Origin: JANOBD01 sp031411495
Lineage (GTDB): Bacteria; Planctomycetota; Phycisphaerae; Tepidisphaerales; Tepidisphaeraceae
NCBI GenBank assembly: GCA_031411495.1
Contig: JANOBD010000006.1
Location: 12,447-76,446 of the forward strand
DNA length: 64,000 bases
Direction: 5' to 3'
Made by a program: the position numbers and the translations under genes. Shown one piece after another: positions 28,453-36,872 of this stretch. The notes beneath the pieces were generated by a model. That model was not told the DNA's origin, did no database searches, and was given only the letters and a program-made list of their open reading frames with translations. How positions within the stretch are numbered: position 1 is the first letter of the stretch; the number at the start of each line of letters is the position of its first letter.

Positions 28453-30389
28453 TGGAGATTTTCGATGTCATCGTCGTAGGCGGAGGTCACGCGGGCGCGG
28501 AGGCCGCGTGGGCCTGCGCGCGCCTCGGCTGTTCGACGGCCCTCATCTCGCTCGACGTCTCGCGCATCGGCCAGATGAGCTGCAACCCCGCGATCGGCGG
28601 GCTCGCCAAAGGGCAGATGGTCCGCGAAGTCGATGCGCTCGGCGGACTGATGGGACTCGCCATCGACGCGACCGGCATCCAGTTCCGCATGCTCAACCGC
28701 AGCAAAGGCCCCGCCGTGTGGGGCCCGCGGGCACAGGCGGACAAGTACAAGTACGCCCTCGAAGTCCAACGCCTTCTCAAAACCTGCCCGAAGCTGACGA
28801 TCATTCAGGGGGAAGTGGCGAGCATTCAATCTTCGGGTGGCACGAGCGCCCCGCTCGTGGCGAATTCTTCAAATCATGCGCGAGGCGCTCATGCCACGAT
28901 CCAAGGCGTCACCCTCTCCACCGGCCAACAGCTTTCCTGCCGCGCGTTGATCATCACCACCGGCACCTTCATGAAGGGCCTGATGCACACCGGCGAAGCC
29001 AGGAGCGAAGGCGGCCGGGTGGGCGAAGCCTCCGCCCGTACGATCTCCGACTCGCTCCGCGACCTCGGCCTCGACCTCGGCCGGCTGAAAACCGGAACGC
29101 CGCCTAGGCTGCACAAGGACTCGATCGACTACTCGAAGTTCGAACTCCAGCCCGGCGACGAGGAGCCGATGCCGTTCAGCTATTTGAACGACTACGATGA
29201 CGCTTCGACCTGGCGGCCGCCTCTCCGGCAGATCGACTGCTACCTCGGCAAGACGAACACGAACATCCACAACCTGATCCGCGCCAATCTCCACCGCGCC
29301 CCGATGTTCTCCGGCCAGATCTCTTCCACCGGCCCGCGCTATTGCCCGAGCATCGAAGACAAGGTCCACCGCTTTGCCGACAAAGACTCCCACCAGATCT
29401 TCCTCGAACCCGAAGGGCTCGACACCGACGAGATCTACTGCAACGGCATCAGCACCTCGCTTCCTGCGGACGTGCAGGAATCGTTCATCCGCATGATCCC
29501 CGGGCTCGAGAACGCGAAGATCCTCCGCTTCGGCTACGCGGTGGAGTACGACATGGTCTGGCCGAGCCAGATCCGCTCGACGCTGGAAGTGAAAACGGTT
29601 CCGGGTCTGTTCCTCGCAGGGCAGATCAACGGAACGTCTGGCTATGAAGAGGCGGCGGCACAGGGACAGATCGCCGGCATCAACGCCGCGCGGCTCATGA
29701 AGGCCGGCGTCGCGGATTTTGTCCTGCGTCGCGATCAGGCGTACACCGGCGTGCTGATCGACGACCTCGTCACAAAGCCGCCGATCGAGCCGTACCGGAT
29801 GTTCACGAGCCGCGCCGAGTATCGCCTGCTGCTGCGCGCCGACAACGCCGACGAGCGGCTGACACCCATCGGGCGCGAGGTTGGGCTCGTCGATGATGAT
29901 CGATGGGCGAAGTTCACCGCGCGGCGCGACGCCGTGAACGACTTGCTCGCGAGGGCGAAGACGACGCGGATCGACGGCATGACGCTGGAAGAGAAGCTGC
30001 GTCGGCCGGAGGTGACGTGGGAAGCTATTTCCGAATTACAGTTGCCGATTGCCGAGTCCGCTGAAGAGGCCTCCTCCAATCGGAAATCGGAACTTGGAAA
30101 TTGGAAATCGTTCGGCCGCCTTGTCGAAATCCGGATCAAGTATGCCGGGTACATCGAGCGCGAGAGCCGTGCGGCCGATCAACTCGCGAAGATGGAAGAG
30201 AAGCTGATCCCGATTGACGTCGACTACAAGCAGGTGGTCGGGCTGCGGAACGAAGCGCGGGCCAAGCTCCTGCAGTTCACGCCCCGGTCGCTCGGGCAGG
30301 CCCTGCGCATCAGTGGCATCACGCCGGCGGACGTGACGCTGGTGGCCGTCCACATGGCGCGGCGTGGTGAACGCCAAAACGAAGCGTGA
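28452..30389 (+). CDS. mnmG: tRNA uridine 5-carboxymethylaminomethyl modification enzyme MnmG (GidA)
   Basis: 645 residues. FAD-binding start (DVIVVGGGHAGAEAAWACA), the ISTSLPADVQ..MIPGLENAKILRFGYA stretch and SGYEEAAAQG are all family-typical. With MnmE it modifies U34 of certain tRNAs. The ATG at 28452 overlaps the upstream stop as TGATG; a GTG at 28449 is an alternative. Two in-frame insertions are seen: about 20 residues at 28837-28897 (SSGGTSAPLVANSSNHARGA, in a loop of the FAD domain) and about 25 residues at 30042-30110, before VEIRIKYAGY. Both are encoded by palindromic repeats. Confidence 0.93.
   Translation: MEIFDVIVVGGGHAGAEAAWACARLGCSTALISLDVSRIGQMSCNPAIGGLAKGQMVREVDALGGLMGLAIDATGIQFRMLNRSKGPAVWGPRAQADKYKYALEVQRLLKTCPKLTIIQGEVASIQSSGGTSAPLVANSSNHARGAHATIQGVTLSTGQQLSCRALIITTGTFMKGLMHTGEARSEGGRVGEASARTISDSLRDLGLDLGRLKTGTPPRLHKDSIDYSKFELQPGDEEPMPFSYLNDYDDASTWRPPLRQIDCYLGKTNTNIHNLIRANLHRAPMFSGQISSTGPRYCPSIEDKVHRFADKDSHQIFLEPEGLDTDEIYCNGISTSLPADVQESFIRMIPGLENAKILRFGYAVEYDMVWPSQIRSTLEVKTVPGLFLAGQINGTSGYEEAAAQGQIAGINAARLMKAGVADFVLRRDQAYTGVLIDDLVTKPPIEPYRMFTSRAEYRLLLRADNADERLTPIGREVGLVDDDRWAKFTARRDAVNDLLARAKTTRIDGMTLEEKLRRPEVTWEAISELQLPIAESAEEASSNRKSELGNWKSFGRLVEIRIKYAGYIERESRAADQLAKMEEKLIPIDVDYKQVVGLRNEARAKLLQFTPRSLGQALRISGITPADVTLVAVHMARRGERQNEA
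28837..28897. repeat. In-frame palindromic insertion in mnmG (1)
   Basis: GTGGCACGAGCG (28837-28848) and CGCTCATGCCAC (28886-28897), complementary at 11 of 12 bases, with an internal palindrome CACGAGCG-CCC-CGCTCGTG (28841-28859). Confidence 0.7.
30042..30110. repeat. In-frame repeat insertion in mnmG (2)
   Basis: TTGCCGATTGCCGA (30042-30055), words shared with sua5, then the reversed type TCGGAAATCGGAACTTGGAA (30080 on). The protein gains about 25 residues not found in ordinary MnmG. Confidence 0.65.
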
Positions 30390-30499
30390 AATTGCCCCGG
30401 ATAAAACGGAGTGTCGCATATTCGGCAAGCGAAATTGTCGAAATCATTCGTTTTCAGACCTAACTTTCGCTTGGAAATTTCGTGATGCAGCATATTCTT

Positions 30500-30520
30500 G
30501 GCAATATATTCACTATTGCC
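30500..30520. promoter_or_regulatory. Inverted repeat before PEP-CTERM gene
   Basis: GGCAATA-TATTCAC-TATTGCC, perfect 7-bp arms, ending one base before the GGGAG ribosome binding site; it could be an operator or a hairpin that masks the start. Confidence 0.4.
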
Positions 30521-30531
30521 GGGAGCCTCTC

Positions 30532-31740
30532 ATGCGCCAAACGTGTCTGGTGTTCGCCGTCGTGACCCTCGGTAGCGTCGCGCTCGCCGGCGTTGGCAGG
30601 GCGAACACCAACCCCTTCTTTAAGACCAATACCGTCGCCGGCGAGCTCCCCGCGCGCGACCGCTTCACTGTCGCTGGCGCCTCCCCTGCCGATGTGAGCG
30701 TCGCCTTCGAGATGCTTCAACCTGATGGATCGGCCAACCTGTTCGTGAAAACCGGTTCCGGTCCGATCACACCAGTCGGCGGTCCCGACTTTCATACCCT
30801 CTCATCCGGCGCCATTGCCGGGATCACCGGCGGTGCCGTTGCGGGACGATTCGTCGATCCCGGTGGCCCCAACACCGGCGTCTTCCTCTTCCCGCCCAAC
30901 GGCGGGGCGCGGCAAGTCCTGAGTGATACCCGCGTCGATAACCCCTCCTTCGCGCCAGCAACCAGCCCCGGCGGCGACATCGTCTTTCAGGACCTGCACC
31001 CGGGAACCAACAGTTCAGACCTCATCGTCCGCACGAGCGGCGGTGTCCGGCTTACCATCAACGGCTCGGGATTCGCACGCATGGGGCGGCCGGCCATCAC
31101 CACCGCGCACGATGTCGCATTCGTCGGCTCACCGGCGGCAACCTCCGCCTCGGAAGGTTCGAGTCCACCCAACATCTACGTCGGCTCTGCACACGGCGGC
31201 CCGCTGACACCGATCCTCAACGATCCCAATCTCGTCCTGGCCAGCGACAACCTGACGCTCGAACAGACCAACAATCAAACCAGGGTCTCATTCGTCGCGG
31301 TCGACATTTCGCGTAGCCAGGTCGGCATTTATCACAGCGACCAATTCACGCCACAGGGCCTGTTCAGTGCGCCACAACTGGTAATCGCCAGCAGCGCCAC
31401 CGCTTCGATCAGCGAGGTATTCTCCACCAACTCGCAAGGCCAGTTCCTCTCGCGCAAGGGCTACCAATACTACATGGCCAGGAGCCAGATGAACGCCGCA
31501 GGTTCCGCGCCAGAGGCCGCCGACCCGGTACTGCTGATCGGCATCGGCGACTCCGTCGGTGGTAGCACCGTCACCGATATCTTCATGTCCGAAAGCTCCC
31601 TCCTCGACTCCGGCGAAGCGCTGCTCTATCTCACCCTCGCCAATGGCGACCGCGGCTTTTATTTTGTCACCGTGCCTGAGCCGACAATGCTCGGCGTGCT
31701 TTTCGCCGTCCCGGCAATCGCCACGCGTCGACGAAGCTGA
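30532..31740 (+). CDS. PEP-CTERM exported protein
   Basis: A 402-residue secreted protein: signal peptide MRQTCLVFAVVTLGSVALAG, a body with WD40- or propeller-like repeats (short stretches ending in GD, GG and DP), and the tail VPEPTMLGVLFAVPAIATRR, a PEP-CTERM sorting signal. A GGGAG ribosome binding site sits six bases upstream of the ATG at 30532. The frame extends upstream to 30364 but overlaps the mnmG end and has no homology. Confidence 0.8.
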   Translation: MRQTCLVFAVVTLGSVALAGVGRANTNPFFKTNTVAGELPARDRFTVAGASPADVSVAFEMLQPDGSANLFVKTGSGPITPVGGPDFHTLSSGAIAGITGGAVAGRFVDPGGPNTGVFLFPPNGGARQVLSDTRVDNPSFAPATSPGGDIVFQDLHPGTNSSDLIVRTSGGVRLTINGSGFARMGRPAITTAHDVAFVGSPAATSASEGSSPPNIYVGSAHGGPLTPILNDPNLVLASDNLTLEQTNNQTRVSFVAVDISRSQVGIYHSDQFTPQGLFSAPQLVIASSATASISEVFSTNSQGQFLSRKGYQYYMARSQMNAAGSAPEAADPVLLIGIGDSVGGSTVTDIFMSESSLLDSGEALLYLTLANGDRGFYFVTVPEPTMLGVLFAVPAIATRRRS

Positions 31741-31932
31741 CGGCTCCACGCCCATCTGCGGGTGCACGAGGCGACGAAATCACGCCGTCCGACGCTGCGG
31801 ATGCCCGAGCCCCGGGCGGACTTTCATCCTTGCTAACCCGGTTTCCACGGCTAGACTGTGTGGTTCACCGGATTCTACTCGCATGCCGCAGGTTCCCGGT
31901 GATTTTGGATTCACACAAGGAGCGTGCTGTCC

Positions 31933-32154
31933 GTGGCAAAGACCGAAGCAATCGAGATGGAAGCGACCGTTACCCAGGCGTTGCCTAACGCCATGTTCAA
32001 AATCCGCCTCGATGGCACGGACAAGGAGATCCTCGGCTTCGTTTCGGGGAAGATGCGCAAGCACTTCATCCGCATCCTTCCCGGCGACCGGGTGAAGATC
32101 GAGCTTTCACCCTACGACCTCTCCCGCGCCCGTATCGTCTTCCGCCAGAAATGA
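31933..32154 (+). CDS. infA: Translation initiation factor IF-1
   Basis: An S1-fold protein of 73 residues: VAKTEAIEMEATVTQALPNA followed by FKIRLDGTDKEILGFVSGKM and RKHFIRILPGDRVKIELSPY, as in IF-1. The start GTG at 31933 is placed by homology with MAKEEAIEVEG-type starts; the AAGGAG at 31916 is 11 bases before it. A GTG at 31924 is closer (2 bases) but would add three residues. Located alone, not next to rplB or secY. Confidence 0.93.
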   Translation: MAKTEAIEMEATVTQALPNAMFKIRLDGTDKEILGFVSGKMRKHFIRILPGDRVKIELSPYDLSRARIVFRQK

Positions 32155-32237
32155 TCCTGCCGAGGAATCGAGGCTGGACCCGGTCCATGGGCGCATCTCG
32201 CCTCTGACCGCGAGCAACCAACCTCCAGCCGCGTGCC

Positions 32238-33257
32238 TCAGGTCATCGACGACAGATAGTTCTTCACCGACTTCAAACTCATCACGATCAGCACCGCAAT
32301 CGGATAGAGAATCCCGATCCCGAACGTCATTAAGCCCATCATGGCCGCGACGCCGGCCGGTGCGGCCGAGTTCGGCACGCCGGGTGTCGCGGCGACGGAC
32401 GTCATGATGTCATAGTAGAAATAGAAGACCGCCGCGCCCCCGAGGATCGCGCCAAGCATCTTCAGCCAGGCCCACCAGAGGTGCAGCCGGCGCCCGGCCG
32501 GCTTTGAGCGCAGCAGGAAGATCGCCGCGATCAACAGCAGCAGCGACAGGATCGACGAGACGATCCCGTTCGCCATCGACAGCCCGATCGATGCGGCGCC
32601 GAACTTCGGCAACGGCGCCGGCGTTCCCACCGTATAAGGCCGGCCGATCGAAGAAACGCCATCGAGCGAAAACCCCGGCGCGCCCGGCCGCGGGTTCATC
32701 GTACTCAAGTCCAACTGGATCAGGTCCGTTGTCCCCGTCGGTTCGAACACTGCGTGATCCTCCGCCACGGTCAGCCGCCCGCTGTTGAAGTCGATGATCG
32801 TCTCGCCTGCGTCGTTCGCGCCGGCGGCGGTGATCATCCGCGTGGCCGCCTCGGCGCCGGCGAGCCGCGACAGTCGCGGATCGATGTCGGTCCCCTTTTC
32901 AGAGAGGAACGCTTCGAGCACATCCTTGCGCGCCGGCGAAAGCGTCGTCAGCTCGCGGACACGATCGAGAACGAAGCCGCGCTGCGCAGCGCCGACGCCG
33001 TCCGGCGAAGGAAGCGCGGTCGACCTTGGCGTGACCGTCGTGCTCGAGGAGGTGATGACCACCGGCCCCGCGCGAGTGCTGGATGCCGACAGCCCGACCG
33101 CCATCAGCAGCGAAAACGCGGCCATCACACCGGAGATGACGGCGAACACGATCGAGAGTACGCCCATGGCGATGATCGCGCCCGGACGACGCGTGTCCAC
33201 GTATTCCGTCGCGTACGAGAGGACGGGATCGACAGGGATCTCGGGCGGAGTCGACAT
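32238..33257 (-). CDS. Unknown membrane protein
   Basis: About 339 residues: one N-terminal helix (PGAIIAMGVLSIVFAVISGVM), an extracytoplasmic domain of about 150 residues that includes an LSRLAGAEAATRMI helix, then three more hydrophobic helices near the C-terminus (for example LSLLLLIAAIFLL and MMGLMTFGIGILYPIAVLI). No catalytic motif seen. I chose ATG 33257; the frame to 33365 has no membrane or homologous sequence. Function unknown. Confidence 0.65.
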   Translation of the reverse strand: MSTPPEIPVDPVLSYATEYVDTRRPGAIIAMGVLSIVFAVISGVMAAFSLLMAVGLSASSTRAGPVVITSSSTTVTPRSTALPSPDGVGAAQRGFVLDRVRELTTLSPARKDVLEAFLSEKGTDIDPRLSRLAGAEAATRMITAAGANDAGETIIDFNSGRLTVAEDHAVFEPTGTTDLIQLDLSTMNPRPGAPGFSLDGVSSIGRPYTVGTPAPLPKFGAASIGLSMANGIVSSILSLLLLIAAIFLLRSKPAGRRLHLWWAWLKMLGAILGGAAVFYFYYDIMTSVAATPGVPNSAAPAGVAAMMGLMTFGIGILYPIAVLIVMSLKSVKNYLSSMT

Positions 33258-33500
33258 GCGGCGGATGATAAACAAAGCATTGCGAGAGTTGCACACGCAT
33301 TTGCCCAGGATGCCGGCGTGGCCTGGACGCGAAACGCGCAAATGTCGCATGCGCGCCTGTGCCACCCCGATTCATGAGATCTCCTGTGCGTTTTTCCGCC
33401 GCACGGCCATCGGCCGCGTCGGCTTTGTGTCGATTGACTCTGTAGAGCCCAGGCCGACCATGTCATCGCAAGGATGACCTCGTCATCTCAAGGACTAAAT

Positions 33501-35339
33501 GTGAATCACGCGTCGTGGATCGCCCGGCATACGCCCAAGCTCGTCATCTGTCTGCGCGAAGGGTACGGCCTCAAGCCGTTCCTGTCGGACCTGGGCGCGG
33601 GACTGACCGTCGCCATCATCGCCCTGCCGCTGGCGATGGCGCTGGGCATCGCCAGCATCCCGCAGAACGTCGCGGAGCAACTCGCCGCGCTTCACCCGTG
33701 GCTCACGCCGCCGGCGATGGGACTTTTTACCGCAGTCATCGCGGGGTTCATCATCAGCGCGTTCGGCGGATCGCGGGTGCAGATCGGCGGGCCGACCGCG
33801 GCGTTCATGCCGCTGGTCTTCGGCATCTGCGCCGCCCACGGCTACGAAGGACTCGTCCTTGCGACCTGCATGGCGGGCGTGATCCTGATCCTGCTGGGCG
33901 CCTTTCGATTTGGCGGCGTGATCAAGTTCGTTCCGTATCCGGTGACGGCCGGCTTCACGGCGGGCATCGGCGTCGTCATCCTCGCCTCGCAGATCAAGGA
34001 CTGTCTTGGCCTCTCGCTCATCGCGCCCGATGGCAAGGGCGTCCCCGTGCCCGCCGATTTCGTCGGCAAGATCGCCCTCTTCGCGCGGTTCTGGCAAACC
34101 TTCAGCGTCCACTCGATCGGCCTCACCCTCGGCTGCCTGCTGATCCTCTCCCTCATGCGCCGATTCGCGCCGCGCATTCCCGCGGCCGTCGTCGCGGTGG
34201 GCGCGAGCGCGATCCTCGTGAAATTGATGGGCTGGTCAGGCACGCTCGTGAACTACGACGGCGTCCACACCCGCGTCCTGGTCGAAACGATCGGCACCCG
34301 CTTCGGCGGCATCCCCTCGAATCTGCCCGCGCCGCACTTTCCGCCCATCTCGCTCGCGATGATCCGCGAGTTGATCCCCTCCGCCACCGCGATCGCGTTC
34401 CTCGGCGCGATCGAAAGTCTGCTCTCGGCCGTCGTTTCTGACGGGATGACCGGTTTCCGCCACAAGTCGGACCAGGAACTCGTCGCGCAAGGCGGCGCGA
34501 ACATTGCCAGCGCACTCTTCTTCGGATTGCCCGCGACCGGCGCAATCGCGCGTACCGCCGCCAATGTCCGCAGCGGCGGCAAGACGCCGGTCGCCGGCAT
34601 TCTCCACGCCGTCTTCATCCTGCTGTTCATGCTGGCGCTGGCGCCGATCGCGAAAGAAATCCCCCTCGCCTCGCTGGCGGCCATCCTGGTCATGATCGCG
34701 TGGAAGGTGAGCGAACTGCAGCATTTTCGTGCGCTGCTGCGCGGCCCGCGGCCGGACGTGCTCGTGCTGCTCACCACCTTCGGGCTGACGGTGATGTTCG
34801 ACCTGACGATCGCCGTCGGCACCGGCATCCTGCTCTCCTCTCTGCTGTTCATGCGGCGGATGTCGCAGATCTCCACCGTCGTCGGCGGCATCCGCGAATC
34901 GGTCGAAGAAGGCGAAGAAACCGAAAAACCCGACCCGAAAGACCCGGGCGCCGTCTCCGAACGCAAACTCCCGGCCGGCGTCGAGGTGTACGAGATCAAC
35001 GGCCCGTTCTTCTTCGGCGTCGCCAACAACCTGCGCGATGCGCTGGACCAGTTCGAGAAGCCGCCGAAGGTCATCATCCTCCGCATGCGATACGTGCCGC
35101 ACATCGACGCGACCGGCCTGAACGCCTTGCGCGAGTTCCACCGCCGCTGTGTGAAGCACGGCACGACACTGCTGCTGGGCGGCGTGCACGCGCACCCGCT
35201 GTTCGAAATGGTCAAGGCCGGAATGGACCACGAGATCGGCCTGGAGAACCTCTTCGACAACCTCGACGACGCGCTGGATCAGGCGCGGATCATCGTCGGC
35301 ATCGACGTGCCGGCAACGCCGCCCCAATCGGCGGCATAG
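33501..35339 (+). CDS. SulP-family anion transporter with STAS domain
   Basis: About 612 residues, 10-12 membrane helices (PFLSDLGAGLTVAIIALPLA, GGSRVQIGGPTAAFMPLVFG) and a C-terminal STAS domain with RMRYVPHIDATGLNAL. The family transports sulfate, bicarbonate or other anions; substrate cannot be told from sequence. I chose GTG 33501 with AGGA six bases upstream; ATG 33474 is an alternative whose AAGG is too close. Confidence 0.88.
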   Translation: MNHASWIARHTPKLVICLREGYGLKPFLSDLGAGLTVAIIALPLAMALGIASIPQNVAEQLAALHPWLTPPAMGLFTAVIAGFIISAFGGSRVQIGGPTAAFMPLVFGICAAHGYEGLVLATCMAGVILILLGAFRFGGVIKFVPYPVTAGFTAGIGVVILASQIKDCLGLSLIAPDGKGVPVPADFVGKIALFARFWQTFSVHSIGLTLGCLLILSLMRRFAPRIPAAVVAVGASAILVKLMGWSGTLVNYDGVHTRVLVETIGTRFGGIPSNLPAPHFPPISLAMIRELIPSATAIAFLGAIESLLSAVVSDGMTGFRHKSDQELVAQGGANIASALFFGLPATGAIARTAANVRSGGKTPVAGILHAVFILLFMLALAPIAKEIPLASLAAILVMIAWKVSELQHFRALLRGPRPDVLVLLTTFGLTVMFDLTIAVGTGILLSSLLFMRRMSQISTVVGGIRESVEEGEETEKPDPKDPGAVSERKLPAGVEVYEINGPFFFGVANNLRDALDQFEKPPKVIILRMRYVPHIDATGLNALREFHRRCVKHGTTLLLGGVHAHPLFEMVKAGMDHEIGLENLFDNLDDALDQARIIVGIDVPATPPQSAA

Positions 35340-35406
35340 AGAGCGATAACGGATCGCATCGCGCGCATCGGACTTCGTTTTCGTCGAATGGATGGACCCG
35401 GATCAT

Positions 35407-35868
35407 TCAAACTGCACGCGTCATGAACCGGCTGAAAGACCCGGCGGTGTAGTCGCCGAACGGGCCGCAGTAGGTGAAGCCGGCACGTTCGTAGAGGCGG
35501 TGCGCGGGCGCGAACGCCTCGCCGCTGCCGGTTTCGAGCCAGAGCGTTTTGAGTCCGCGCGCCCGCGCGGCGGCGAGGATATGATCGAGCATCGCCGTGC
35601 CGATCCCTTTGCCGAGCCACGCGTCCACGACTCGCATCGACTTGATCTCGCCGTTCTCCGCGTCGAGCACGCGCAGCGCGCCGCAGGCGATCACCTCGTC
35701 GCCGATGCGCGCCGTCCAGAACGTGATGCCGGGCGCGCGCAGCGCGTCGATGCCCAGCGCATGAACGCCTTCGGCCGGGCTGTGGGCGTGCATGCCCGAG
35801 AGGTGTCTTGCGACCAGCGCGCGCGACGACGCGCCGGAGAGGTCATCTTCACGAATCTCAACGGACAT
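35407..35868 (-). CDS. GNAT-family N-acetyltransferase
   Basis: A 153-residue GNAT protein with the acetyl-CoA loop VVDAWLGKGIGTAMLDHILA (LGKGIG) and a typical C-terminal PAHRLYERAGFTYCGPFGDY. It resembles YhbS/PhnO-type small acetyltransferases; the acceptor is unknown. Converges with SulP downstream. Confidence 0.85.
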   Translation of the reverse strand: MSVEIREDDLSGASSRALVARHLSGMHAHSPAEGVHALGIDALRAPGITFWTARIGDEVIACGALRVLDAENGEIKSMRVVDAWLGKGIGTAMLDHILAAARARGLKTLWLETGSGEAFAPAHRLYERAGFTYCGPFGDYTAGSFSRFMTRAV

Positions 35869-35929
35869 GATGTGGGCGTTGTACCAGATCGATCCGAAGG
35901 TTCATCTCGCCAGATCTGCCCCGCCGCGC

Positions 35930-36775
35930 TCACGGCGCGACGTCGGGGACGACCAGGTACGGCGATTGACGTTCCACTTCGTAAACGACGCGCCACGGCG
36001 TACGGCTGCGCCAGCCGGCGCGGTACGCGGGGCCGACGCTCTTCCACGTTTCGCTCCATTCGAGCGATTCGACGTGTCCATCGACGAAGCCGTAGTTGGC
36101 GCGACCCTTGCCGGCCTTATCGAGCCCGTGGGCCGACCACCGGACGTTCTTTTTCGTCTGAGGGCCGACCTGCCCCTGGGGAACGGCACCGCCTTCCCAG
36201 GTCGCGACGTGTCCCCACGGTTCGCCTTCCGTGCCGAGCCGACCCGCGCCCTCAACAAACAGAATCGCCTGGGCCGCCGGGCGGACCTTCGTGATCTTGA
36301 TCGTCTCGCGCCAATCGGGGTACTGGCTCCAGTTGATGCGGTAGCTGCTGGGAAGGTCGTCGGCATCGGCGGGTTGGTTGCCGACGCCGGCATACCCGGG
36401 AACGGTCCAGAGCCCGCGCAGTTCGGTCTCGCCGTTGCCCGGACACTCCCACACGTTCTTCGATTTGATCTTCTGATTAAGGATGTACGTCCAGCCGTTG
36501 AACGGTTCGCGGAAGCCCCAGTCGCTGGCGCCGTCGTCGCCTTCGCGGCCATCCCAGATCGGCTCCTGGTTGAACCACGGCTTAACCAGCCAGCCGTTGT
36601 GTTCACCCGAGAACGTCAACGCCGCCATGCTGATCTGTTTCAGGTTCGACATGCACGCGACGGACTGTGCCTGTCGGCGCGCCTTGTTGAGCGCGGGAAG
36701 CAGCAGGGAAATCAGCACCGCGATGATGCCAATGACGACGAGCAACTCGACCAGTGTAAATCCCGTTCGCTTCAT
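35930..36775 (-). CDS. Type II secretion-type pseudopilin (DUF1559-like)
   Basis: A 281-residue protein with the prepilin leader MKRTGFTLVELLVVIGIIAV and the stretch SLLLPALNKARRQAQSVACM. A DUF1559-like mature part with several Trp residues follows, including a DGHVE motif near the end that is common to this family (FVDGHVESLEW). Start placed at ATG 36775, the leader peptide; an upstream ATG at 36817 is not supported. Exported surface or filament protein. Confidence 0.85.
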   Translation of the reverse strand: MKRTGFTLVELLVVIGIIAVLISLLLPALNKARRQAQSVACMSNLKQISMAALTFSGEHNGWLVKPWFNQEPIWDGREGDDGASDWGFREPFNGWTYILNQKIKSKNVWECPGNGETELRGLWTVPGYAGVGNQPADADDLPSSYRINWSQYPDWRETIKITKVRPAAQAILFVEGAGRLGTEGEPWGHVATWEGGAVPQGQVGPQTKKNVRWSAHGLDKAGKGRANYGFVDGHVESLEWSETWKSVGPAYRAGWRSRTPWRVVYEVERQSPYLVVPDVAP

Positions 36776-36872
36776 GGAAACCGCTCCGCAAGGTGATGCG
36801 GAGTCATTTTCATTCATATTGAATGAAAAGACAATGCGATTTCTTCATGCCTTTGCGGTGACGATTTTTCGG

